Shown: positions 11,936 through 23,814 of the stretch, in pieces
How positions within the stretch are numbered: the stretch's first letter is position 1
Layout: every line of letters begins with the position of its first letter
Origin: Phascolomyces articulosus
Lineage: Eukaryota > Mucoromycota > Mucoromycetes > Mucorales > Lichtheimiaceae
Length of the DNA: 64,000 nucleotides
NCBI GenBank assembly: GCA_025677815.1
Contig: JAIXMP010000015.1
Coordinates: forward strand, 930,001 to 994,000
Reading direction: 5' to 3'
The notes under the pieces: generated by a model
Told to the model about the DNA's origin: nothing
Seen by the model: only the letters and a program-made list of their open reading frames with translations
Database searches by the model: none
Translations under genes and position numbers: made by a program

Positions 11936-13649
11936 AAAAATTATGATGTGAATGGGTCTCTTTCCTTTTCCCCACCTTATTTCCTCTCTTACTCGTTTTG
12001 ACTATGACTACATTTTTGTTGTGTACCTTTTTTTTCCAACTTGAATAATTTGGTGGAATTTGTGAGTTTTCTTTTTCTGTAATTATGTTTTTTTTGGATT
12101 ATGCATGGGCGTGTATTTTTGAGGGTCATAATCATAGAATACTATTTAGCTATTGTTGTTGATTGGATAGGATATGGACGGGATAGTTATATATACATGA
12201 AAGTGGAATTTTGAACATATGCTATAAGGAACATTGCAATGATGTTCAAAGTAAAGCATTGGATACCCAATAAACAAAAGGTTACCATTTACTGTTGTAA
12301 AATGATGAACTTAACGCCTGTGCACCAAATCCTATACAGTTTCGAAAATTAATCATAGAGAGTTATGTGGAGGACTTACACTCATGGTTCGTATTATCTA
12401 TGCCTATCCTATATGACAATAACATCGTTGGTATTGATATTGTGTCATTAAACAGGGCCACTCGATGAAATCTCCTAGGACGAAAACTAGAACCATGTAG
12501 TTGGCATTCTCGATTTGATATTTTCTAATAGTATTTTATCATTTGTCAGTATCATGACAGTTTCTTTCCGTATAAACTTGGTTATTTTTTTCAAGGTATT
12601 TATGTGTTGGAATGCTTGACACAATTATCAAATGGGTCTTTTTGTTCTCCCCCTCTATGAGCAGTCGATATCATGAATCCTATACATGTTTGACTGGTTA
12701 ATGGTTTTTGCTTTACTAGAACGTGTATAGTTTATAAGACAATATCGTACTGCTCGATAAATGTTGTGAGAAAGTGATGGGTGATCGAGTGAGCGAATGA
12801 TCTATGATTTACTGCTTGTCATGTTGCGTTTCAGAAAAGTGATCGACTTAGCGGATTATGGACTTGACAAGTATCGAGTTAACAAGTGATCGCGGTAGTC
12901 ATCAATGCAGCATGTTAGTCATAGTGTGTTGTTATAATTGTTTTTCTGTTTTTTCTGGATTTTTCTTTTCTTTCGGTTGTTGGATTGGATGATCGAGCAG
13001 GTAAATATACTTTATTAATTGAGTTGTTCTTGGTACTATGGTTATAGTGAATGTTATTTCAGGTTGTTGTTGTTGCGAAAGTGGATATGATTTACTATTA
13101 GCAAGTTTAGCACGATTGGTCATGATTGATTACATTTGATCTAATATTTGAGAAAGATTTGACGCAATACTACATACGATGACATGAAATGAATTTATAA
13201 AGAAAAATGATACAAGTGTAAGAACGAAAGGGAAAAGATATAACTCTATACCAATAAAAGAAGAGGATGGTGTGATAGCACCCTGAACAATAATCTCATT
13301 TGACCAAAGAAAAAGGTGGTGTCGTCAATGATAAAAATCCATTACTAAATGGTTAATATGCTACATGCAGCTAACAAAGAAGAGAAAAGTCTTCAAAAAC
13401 TCGGATTAAACAAGTATTTGGTTACAGGGCGAACAGTTTTGAAAGATAAATGAGACAACCTTAGTGATAAACTTGACACGGATAATCCCCCATGCCAGAT
13501 TCTTAAAGGAACGGCCCCAATAAAGGTCAACACTTCCACTTAAGTAAAAATGTAATTCCGCAATTTGACGCGAGTATTTTATACATGTAAATCGTTGTAA
13601 ACGTGTTTCTTTTTTTTATCTGCCATACGAAACTTTTTGATATAATATA
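11936..13649. other. 1.7-kb intergenic region
   Basis: The RPL34 3' region followed by AT-rich sequence. A 63-codon minus frame at 12932-13123 is the longest, and it lacks supporting features. No RNA gene or repeat was recognised. The end contains the ERH promoter. Confidence 0.4.
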
Positions 13650-14579
13650 ATGGTAATGAAGTTTATATATTTAAAAACATATTAAATGTTATTTTTAACA
13701 TCCCATGAATATTCTATTTTCATAGACAACACATACCATTTTACTCGTTCAACCTCATCCAGAGAAAAAGTAAATTCAATCGCTCGTTTTTATTGTTGGC
13801 TATTTTTTTGTTATTTATCATGGATCTCAAAAAAAGTTAATCAACCCCATTTTTTCTTATTTTTCCAGCTCTCGAACCTATTAGTAAGTTTGCTTTCCGT
13901 ATATATTATACAATGATTTGATTTTCCAGTACGAGAAATCCTCTCTCTACCACCAACGCTGTTATTTATACACCAACAAGTATATAAACCACTTTTCTTT
14001 TCTCTTGGCGTATTATGTGTGTCTGTTTAGTGAACGTAATACTGTTGCCGCAGCCATGGACCGTAAGTTATAATAAGTTCTTTCCTTGTACCATTAGGGA
14101 ATGAAATAGGGAACTAATTCTTCTTATATACATGTATATAGAAATTGCGAGCCTGTTCGAACAACATCTTCAACAAGAAAATCCTCGACTAGCTCAGCTT
14201 CAATATAGGTTCGTCAAAGAATTAAAAAAAGTTGGTATTTTTGTTGTTCTTGTCAGCTAACATTGATATGAATTTGTTTGTAGTGCGGATGATTTGTTCC
14301 AATACATTGATTCCCATAAAGACTTTGTTGCTCTTGTGTTTGAACCTTCGCAAGGGGTATGTTTGAATTGGATGAAAAAAATAGAAGATGATTTATTAAA
14401 TCTGTTTTAATTTATCTTAGAGTTATTTGCCCAAAAATAAAGAATGGATCAAGGAGAAATTACTTTCACATTTTAGTCGACAAAATACTCAATCGCAACG
14501 AGGCGGTCAACAACAACAACATCATCATCAACAGCAACGATCTCAACACTATCACCCACGTAGTAATCGACGATGGTAG
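13650..14579 (+). CDS. ERH: enhancer of rudimentary homolog (ERH)
   Basis: Seven exons: 13650-13652, 13726-13769, 13869-13883, 14031-14062, 14142-14208, 14284-14356 and 14421-14579; 130 aa. Landmarks match ERH: N-terminal TTHTILLVQPHPEKN then SRTYYERN, a middle part with MDQIASLFEQHL and SADDLFQYIDSHKDF, and the signature YLPKNKEWIKEKLL. Animal and S. pombe ERH are about 104 aa; here a Gln/His/Arg-rich tail of some 30 residues is added. ERH forms a small homodimer that works with RNA-binding partners in mRNA surveillance and splicing (Mmi1 in S. pombe, DGCR8 in animals). Odd points: exon 1 is only the ATG and exon 3 is 15 nt. An in-frame TAG directly before codon 2 shows that an upstream exon must supply the start. 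The model is certain from exon 4 onward and likely for exons 1-3. Confidence 0.88.
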
Positions 14580-14938
14580 TCTCTTATGCCAATCATCATT
14601 TTGGCTCATTTCCAAAAACACAGCTTTTATGAATAAAAAGAAAAAAAAGAAGAGATCCTATGGATGCAGTGTGTTTTTTTGACACATTCTGTAAATTGAA
14701 ATAAAGAAATTATTCAAGAGGATGATTGGATGATAATATTGTATGGAACATAGGAGAGAAGAGATAATAAGATTTAGGACAAGATTTATATACCCTTATC
14801 TTCTTACATAATGGATTGGGAAGCATTATCCAATAAAAAACCCTGGCAACATTTTTATTTAAATTTTATACAGCCACTTTTTTTTTGCTGCTGCGTCTTA
14901 AAACTTACATAGGTTTACATACAACAAAATAAAAAAAA
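14580..14938. other. ERH 3' region and COQ5 promoter
   Basis: A 359-bp gap between two tandem genes. AT-rich, with A-rich motifs (AATAAA-like at 14631 and 14699) that could serve 3'-end formation. Nothing else was seen. Confidence 0.4.
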
Positions 14939-16220
<1,282 letters not shown>

Positions 16221-16375
16221 TTGCTGTTTTTTTGGGACTCTTTATTTGTATAAATTCTTTTTCATATAAACATATATAAATAAAACATATTTTTCATACA
16301 TTTTCTTTTTCCTGTATATATATATATATAATAGGGTTTCCTTTCAATAATAAAATAACCAACTAAATTAGATCA

Positions 16376-19003
16376 TTATGCTTCAATTGATATTTTTGCG
16401 AGTCGTAGATCATCCATTTCTACAGGGTATTCTTGAACTTTGATAGGTTGGTTATCTACAAAAACAGCGGGCAGTTCTTGTTGATGAGGATGTAATCGTA
16501 TGAAAAGAGTAAAAGGATGAGGCATTCGGCCTTGACGTAAATGAACATGAATACTATTCTCTTTGGACGAGGTTTTTCGGTCTTCCCAAGAATCAATTTC
16601 CCATCCAGGGACAATATGACCTGACGATCCACCAAATCGATCTATTAATTTGGTAAATATACGTGCTTCGTGCGGTTTAAGAGTCAATGAAGCATTGCGC
16701 CGTATCCATTCATCTTGTTTATCTGGTGTTGCTGTCAATATATTCTTGTGTTCATAAAAATAATCGATAGGATCATTCTTGCTGCTACTGCTGCTGCTAA
16801 TGATATTGTTGTTGCTACTGGTGCTGACATAGTGGATATCACCCAACAAATTTTCTGCTGAAAATGGTAAAGGCGATAAATTAACAAGTGTAATGTATTG
16901 ACGTTGATTAGCAAAGAAATCGATACGATAGGCATTAGGCCCGATGGGAATCATGCGTTGAATATTAGGTTTGATTTTAGGAAAAGTGGATGCATACAGC
17001 TGGTGTCGTTTAGCATCGTATTGTGTCAAATCATCTGACATGAGAGTAAGATGACCAATAATGGAATTGATCATACAAGAGGCATAACATTCTTCAGGAG
17101 AAAGTTTATTATCATTGGATCGCAAGAAAAACACATCTGGATCCACACCAAACATATGTTTCATAGGCCAACGATGTAATGTAGATGTCAGAGCATTCAT
17201 AGTAGAAACACGTTCCCGTACATTGGCTAGACGTAGCAAGGAATGATCCCAAAACGGGGAAGCATCACTACTTACTCGATTGTACTCAAATCGATGCCAA
17301 GTGGCTGCCAAAGGAACACCGGATCCAAGAATGATGGCCCGTTTGTTGGTCAATTCGTCAATCAGTTCACAAGCTTCCCACAAGAGTTGACCACGCGATT
17401 TGCCATGACGCGGGATCATGGCTGCCGCAAAGATAAAGTCCAATTTCAAAAGTTTGTATCCCCAGTCATGCAAAATGGTATCAAAAACATGACGTAAATA
17501 ACCTCGTGCTTCAGGATGATACATATCCAAAGCATAAAATCCGCCCCAGTTGGGACCAGCAACCAAATTGGATCCATCCTTGTTTTTAATCAGCCAGTCA
17601 GGATGTTCCTTGACAATCCTGCTTTTGAAACCCACAGCAAAGGGAGCCACCCATAAACCAGGAATAAATCCAGCCTCTTCAATCATATTCGATAAATAAT
17701 GCATTCCTCGTGGGAATTTATCTGTATTGATATCTAACCAATCACCAATTGCTTGTTGGTATCCATCGTCAATTTGGAATACATCGATAGGGTATTTGTG
17801 GTAAATAAAACCTTGTAAACTTTTGATCACATCTGCTTCAGTCACGCGTTCGTAATAGTTGTACCAGGAAGTCCAACCTGTCAAGTGACGTGGTTGATAC
17901 GATGTTTGATCAGTATAATAAGCAGCATAACGCTGCCATAATATGTCCATGACACTCTTCTTGTCATCTTGATTGTTGTTGTCGTTTCCTTCTATCATTT
18001 GTTGTTCAGGTACACGCGTGATCATAAAGCGAAGGGTTAACGTTTCACCATTTGCCAAAATCAATCCATCCACATCCTTGTAGATCCTAAAATGATTGGT
18101 ATTGTAATCGGCCTTGAAATAAGTATAACCTGAATCTTCAGAAATAGATCCAATAAAAACAGTTTCTTGTTCATCACGTAAATAGGTATAACTGTTAGAA
18201 TGAATTTCCCCAGGAACACCAGAATAATCGAAAAAGTCATAATCTCTATATACGATAAAAAATATATATACCCATTTTTAGCCTTTTTTTTATAATCATG
18301 GTGACACACAGATTACCAGAAAAAAAAAAGAGAGAGGCAAGAAAACGAAAGACAGCCATTTTTTGTCTTTCTATTATTATTACCCTTGAAGGTTGAACCA
18401 TGTCCACCAAGCAACTGTTTTTGAAATGGGAGGCAATCGACCATTTAAATCCATTTCTCTTGAATGAGTCCAACATTGATATCCATCTGCCATAATGATT
18501 TGGCCTGTTAATTCCATGGGCGCAGTAAACTCTAGATAACGAAGTTCAATGGTTCCGTCATTGTAATCACTATGCGACTTGAGCGTATAAGTCAGTTCAA
18601 ACTGACCGTTGTCATTATTATCTCGATGGATATCATGAATTTTTCGATCCACTGTAAAATGCTGTAAACGACGTGTATGTTGGATAGGTTCTTTATCGTT
18701 AATAACAATAGGCGTAGGTGGTGGTGACGATGATGTATCATCGCTGCATCCTTTTTTTTCATTATTTTTATGTTGAACATAAGTAAGAGCCAAAGAGGGA
18801 GCAATGTCATGAAGTGCTTCATAAGGTCGTGGTATAGTCATGGTGTTGTTGATATAATAAGACTGAAAAAAAGCAGTGCCAGTATTATCGATATTACTAG
18901 TGCAAGGATGGATGAAAAGAAGTAAAAAAAGGCTTAGTAGAATAAGCGAAACGCGTCGACTATTACTACTACCAGTTGTTTGGTAGTTATAGTCTAGTTT
19001 CAT
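16376..19003 (-). CDS. GH36-type alpha-galactosidase-like glycoside hydrolase with N-terminal signal or anchor
   Basis: Two exons, 19003-18384 and 18245-16376, with a 138-nt intron; 829 aa. After a short basic N-terminus, residues about 18-33 are hydrophobic (VSLILLSLFLLLFIHP), a signal peptide or anchor. The N-terminal region is a beta-sandwich-like part with DGYQCWTHSREMD. The catalytic barrel follows (TGWTSWYNYYE, VFQIDDGYQ, GLWVAPF). LLKLDFIFAAA places the expected nucleophile Asp near residue 476, and RVSSDASPFWD an expected acid/base Asp near 534. This order fits clan GH-D melibiases, GH36 rather than GH27 by length. The likely role is release of alpha-galactosyl groups outside or at the cell surface; the true substrate is not shown. 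The C-terminal part is a beta domain. No missing catalytic residue was noticed. Confidence 0.85.
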
Positions 19004-20464
19004 TATGCAGCAAGTTTTATTTTTGTTTCTATAAAAAAGAGAGGAGAGAGAAAAAGAGGGAGGAAAGGGCTAGAATTTAAATTATTCCCGACCTAAACTA
19101 AAGAGTGAACTGTGCCTCAACCCTCACAAACAAAACATGTCTGGCATGATCAATTATTGTTATGCATTATTTTTATAGTGTCCACCACATAAATTTAGCA
19201 ACAATGCCGCAAAAAATCCATAAATAAAATTTAACCCATAAGGAAACACTACCATGTTGGGTTTGATATTTTGGATGATGATTATAAATAGACTCTAATT
19301 GAATGTTTTTATGAGGAAACGGTATAATCAATTATTAGTAATGGAATGGTTTGATTGTAATGGAGATGGTTATTTGATTCATCATCAAAAGTTAGATTGG
19401 ATTGTTAGGGTATAGGAGCAACAGATAATATCGACCCACATATGCACTCTCAATAGAAACAAATTCATTATTACATGCGTGCTGTATTGTTGTATTTATC
19501 AAGATATTATATGAAAAGAAAATGCTAAGGAAAGTCTCAAAGAGTAGTCCTACGTATTTGATATGTTTTATAAGGTAAGGCATGAAAAAGCAGGCCTTGC
19601 ACATTTTTCAGACCCAAGACTATGGTAATTTTTACTAGCCTAGTAAGCGCCTTAATGATGACTAGGATGGCTAGGATGACTTTACCCATCATGCTCAGGA
19701 TCCAGATGAATTATCAATAAATATAAAAATCTGCATGAAACACGTGCCATAATGATATGGTTACTATTATTTTAATTGAAGATTGTTCGAAGAAATATGT
19801 GGAAGCATATAACTATTATTTATAATACGTACATTTTGAAGACGAAGAAAAAAAAAATTGCATTTACAAAGATAAGAAGTTAGTGAGAGTGTAAAAACTA
19901 AATGTGGTTGAGTATTTGCTTATTAGCTGAGAAATGTAGAATAATAATGTATGGTGTAAAAAGCCAGCGCATGAAAGTTAAAAAAAATGAAAACGTATCA
20001 CTTTTTAGATAGCCGAGATATGATTCAATAAAACACAGCCATTAATAAAAAGAATTAGAGAGATATGAATATAAGTAAGGAAAATGACAAAATTGAAAAA
20101 TAATATCAATCGCCTTCATCCATATGGCACTTCTTTTTTTTTCACTGATTCTTTCCACTTTATACGTAAGGTACTTTGCAGATCCAAGTTTTAGGTATCA
20201 CGCGCATATCAACATTAGTATACATGTTATAAGCAGTCGTTTTTAAACAACAAATTATATATATAAGCAACCTTACCTAATACACAACAATATACAACAT
20301 TCAAAAAGAGCATTCCACATTATCCATTGAACAGTGAAAAGGAGTCGTTCAAACAAAAAAATAAAGAAACAATCAGACAAAATGTAAATAGAAGAAGTAA
20401 AAGAACAAAATGGATAAATTTACTAAAGAAAGGAAATGACGAATATTTTCCTACGTCTATCTAT
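19004..20464. other. 1.5-kb AT-rich intergenic region
   Basis: Promoter side of the glycosidase gene, then AT-rich sequence with no supported ORF or RNA gene. It ends at inverted repeat copy B. Confidence 0.4.
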
Positions 20465-21215
20465 ATGTATTTAAAATACACATTGTAATATATTTTGTAT
20501 AGTTATGTACAAGATTTTTATTTTTATAAAAAAAAAAGTTCATCTGTTGGATAATCTGTGTTTTTTATTTGGGTAGAAGAACGAGATCCTCCCAAGGTGA
20601 TGTGTCAATGGCTGTACCTTTTTTACCCTATTTAACATGAAAGAGAAAATTGATAACTTCACAACCTAGTGTTCCTGCATTATTTATCATTGTTATTATT
20701 CACCAATTCACCAACGATAACGCCGAATACAGTTCAAACGTCGAATAATAAATGTTTTTGAAGGTCAAAAGAGACTAGGTCAAAGAAGAGATGTAAAAGA
20801 AAGAGATAATGTGTGTGAGTGTGAGGGAGAGAGTAATGTAGAACGAAAAGAAATAAAGAACGCAACACTGTAAATGTCAAGCTCTTCGTTCACCGCTCCA
20901 ACAATAAAGTTAAGCATGGATACATCCCCCACGAGGCGTAGACCTATCACTTTTTATTCTTTGAATTTCTGAATGAGTGCCTATTTTGATATATGCTATG
21001 ATAAAAAAATGATGATAACAAAAAATAAAGTAAATGAAGTAAATATCTAAAAGAAGTTATACAATGTCGTTGCCATTGACTTTTATGCAGATTTAAAAAT
21101 GGTTCCTGGCATTCTTGTCGTAGTTCAAAGCTTATTTTTGTTTCACCTGGTCACGAGATACATTTTGATGCGCCAATTTATTTGTAAGGGTTTCCAGCAA
21201 CATGGGTCATTGAGG
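20465..21215 (-). repeat. diverged dispersed repeat, copy B (inverted relative to copy A)
   Basis: The reverse complement matches about 8520-9300. The match is best over 20465-20800 and again about 20975-21215. A less conserved middle differs in length and composition between the copies. The minus strand near 20580-20640 carries a short protein-like run (KKGTAIDTSPWEDLVLLPK) ending in a stop, which is degraded in copy A. The plus strand carries the decayed frame described separately. The copies lie about 12 kb apart in opposite orientation. Confidence 0.65.
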
Positions 21216-21345
21216 ATGAGATATCTAGACATTTTCCAGGAAAAGTATTACGTATGGCTACAAAAAAACAAAAGCAACAGATTATATCAAAATTAATAAA
21301 GGTTCAACCATTCTATAGTATCCTGTCGCACCCTTCATATTCTTA
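20960..21345 (+). pseudogene. decayed ORF in and beyond repeat copy B
   Basis: Reading plus with frame changes gives LYNVVAIDFYADLKM, then a run with PGHEIHFDAPIYL, an in-frame TAA, then GFPATWVIEDEISRHFPGKV and ATKKQKQQIISKLIK. The amino acid quality is high, yet the frame is broken at least twice, so this is a remnant. Copy A retains the part around EVYNAVAMEFYAELKM on its minus strand. I do not recognise the family. A transposon-encoded protein or a multicopy host gene are both possible. Confidence 0.4.
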
Positions 21346-21656
21346 GCGCTGGAAGTAATTCTGTATTGCAAACAATCAAACACTCTGGATCAAAACCCAA
21401 AAAAAAAAAAAAAAAAGTTGTTTCTTTTTCTTTTCAGCACTGTTCAGATATTTTTTTTCATCTGTATGTAAAAAACGAATCGAACAATTATTATACATAA
21501 TAACTATAATAGCTAATACAAAGTTATTTATAAATGGATACAGCATATCTTTTTTTTCATTAATCTCCTTCATTAAACTTGTCTTTATACATTGTTGTGC
21601 GCAAGGAGTTAGAATCAGAATTCTTGGGTATTATTATTTTCTTGGATATATATGAT

Positions 21657-23668
21657 TTAGCGCAAGAGCGAAAGTTTTTGACTGAACCCATTCACCATTT
21701 TTACATAAGACCCATACATTTTATCCCAATAAAGGAGAGGATCTTGCTCATCCAAATCATCATCCTCGTCTTCTTCATTCTCTTGTTCATACACTGGAAC
21801 ATGTTGTCCTTGATCTTCTTCAATGATATCCTCTCCCTCTTCTATTTTTTCTTCTTCTCTGTTCGTCTCTGTTACATTGTTTACAGTAGCCACACCATTA
21901 TTGTTTTTATCTTGATGTTCGTTTGATATGGACGTTTCTATCACTCCTTGATATAAAGATAACAACAGTGAGCAGCAGATTTTTTTTTATTTTATGAAAG
22001 AACTTACTATGCAGACACACATTTTCCCCTGAGTGTCTTTTTTTTCGAACCATACCTGAAACACCTGTACTTTCATGATTTATGAGATTGGTATGCTCAA
22101 GTTGTTTTGCTGTTTCTATATGTGATTCAACAGTAACAGAATTTGTCGTTTGAACGTTTGTTCCATCTAAATATACGTAGAAAGATACCAGCTATTAGTG
22201 TATGTAGGATGTGGATTGGGAGGGATAAGAGAAGAGAAGAGCATAAGAGAAGAAATATTAGGGAAGAGGAGAAGTAAGAGGAGAGGGGATGGTAAAGGAA
22301 ATGGTTTCCAATTGAAAAGGAGGAAAAGAGGGAAAGGTTTTATGATGTTTATGATAATATAAAAAAGAGTTTTTGTGAAAGTAAATGATCGACAGTTCAA
22401 TTTACCTAAAGCAGACAAAAGTTCTTTTTGATCCTTTGGAATGATACAATCAATATCTTCAATCTTTTCATCAAAGGATTCAAACAAATCCATCATATCA
22501 CCACGAGTCAGTGTCCGACACTATAAACAATAAACTTGGATTATTACTTTGCCTTCCTCTCTTTCACACTCAACCTTTACTATGCTAGGGCCATTTACAT
22601 CTTGTGGTGAAATTGACAATTGTGTTTTCGCAACTTTTGTAGGTGGGGCACTTTCTTCACGTATGAAAGTTGGCGGTCGTCTCCTTTTGAATGTTTTGAT
22701 AGGCTTCATCTTGTTGGCAATTTCTTCCTAAAAAAAGCCCATATAATAAAGAAATAAATATCACTGTTGACACATCATCCTTATAATATATACGATGTCC
22801 GATTTATCTGTCATTCCCAGTTCATTAACATCTTTTTTTTTCTCTTGCTCATCTTATTTACCAAACTCGGAAGGTCTCCACAGTGAGTATTCAATTGTGC
22901 TTCAAAGATAGGATACATATCACGATAATCATCACGAGATAATGTGCCTTGGGGTGATTTTGGAAATAGTACCATATACCAGCAACTTTCATCAATTTCT
23001 TTATTTGATTTGTGTAAGTATTCCTCCGGTTGAATTAATGTAGGTTGTGGCGACATTCCATTATATACTTCTTGCGACCACGCGTTGACTTTTGGATGAT
23101 AACAAATATCTTGAGGTCGTGCGACCTGACGTCGTGAACTTGCCATATTCGTGAATTGGAGTTGATGGATTAAAAGGTAGGGCGCAAGAGCTTTACCACG
23201 CATAAACATACCCACCATCCATTTTAGCATCAGCATATTGGTGTCTTTAAATGTATCTGTATTTTTATCAAATTCACCTGGGAGTGATCTTTGCACATAC
23301 ATATATGGATGATGAGAGCGTTTTTCTCTTTTTTAGCTTGATTAATTGTTTAATATATATTTTCAATTTACTTGGTAGCATCATCGATTGCTTGTTGTGT
23401 GATCACGGCAGGTACCCAGTGGGTTCCATCAGTAAGAGTCATTATCGTAAATCCATTACCCGTCTCCTTATTTTCGAATATATCGATCTAGAAGGTGAAA
23501 GAAACGCGTTAAAAAACAAATCCTCATTTAAAAAAATGAAATAAAGTACGAAAAGTTTTCATTTATTACAGATTTCATCACCAAGCTATGACATCCATGA
23601 ATCATGGAATATAAATTCGGTTTTGTAGATAACAATCGTGTTAATTCATTACCGTTTATATCTGTCAT
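21657..23668 (-). CDS. OB-fold protein, candidate TPP1/Tpz1-like telomere factor (or RPA1-N-like)
   Basis: Seven exons close in frame: 23668-23570, 23487-23372, 23288-22862, 22727-22581, 22520-22406, 22166-22056 and 21946-21657; 434 aa. Residues about 20-125 read as an OB fold: GFTIMTLTDGTHWVPAVIT followed by QQAIDDAT, and later NMLMLKWMVGMFMRGKAL and PYLLIHQLQF. The DGTH-hydrophobic-Thr strand pair and the late strand before a hydrophobic-Gln run resemble the OB domain of animal TPP1 (ACD); the RPA70 N-terminal OB fold is the main alternative. Residues about 215-230 are basic (KTFKRRRPPTF), a possible nuclear signal. The tail is very acidic and ends in a hydrophobic/aromatic segment (LLYWDKMYGSYVKMVNGF) that could bind a partner. 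Exon 3 uses a weak acceptor (GCAAAG). A decayed inverted copy lies at 33.5-34.4 kb. The gene model is fairly good; the function is a hypothesis. Confidence 0.6.
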
Positions 23669-23814
23669 TTTTTTACATATATATAAAAGAATTTATGAAA
23701 AAAAAGACCACTAAAAGGACTCAGAAAAAAAACAAGGTGTTTATATATAGGATAAAGATATACGACAATAATTTTTTTTAAAAAAAATAACAGAGATCAA
23801 CTCAATCCTTTTTA

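Noticed and set aside
12932..13123. 63-codon minus-strand ORF after RPL34
   Set aside because: Low-complexity Gln/Lys/Pro-rich product, no splice partner or recognisable domain; length is within chance.
13931..13979. Alternative exon inside ERH intron 3 (between a TTTTCCAG acceptor and a GTATAT donor)
   Set aside because: It would insert residues not found in ERH. Direct joining of 13883 to 14031 keeps frame and matches the family.
20870..20960. Possible 5S rRNA (a run AAAGTTAAGCATGG)
   Set aside because: Only the short GTTAAGC resemblance is present; the other conserved 5S blocks and the 120-nt frame are missing.
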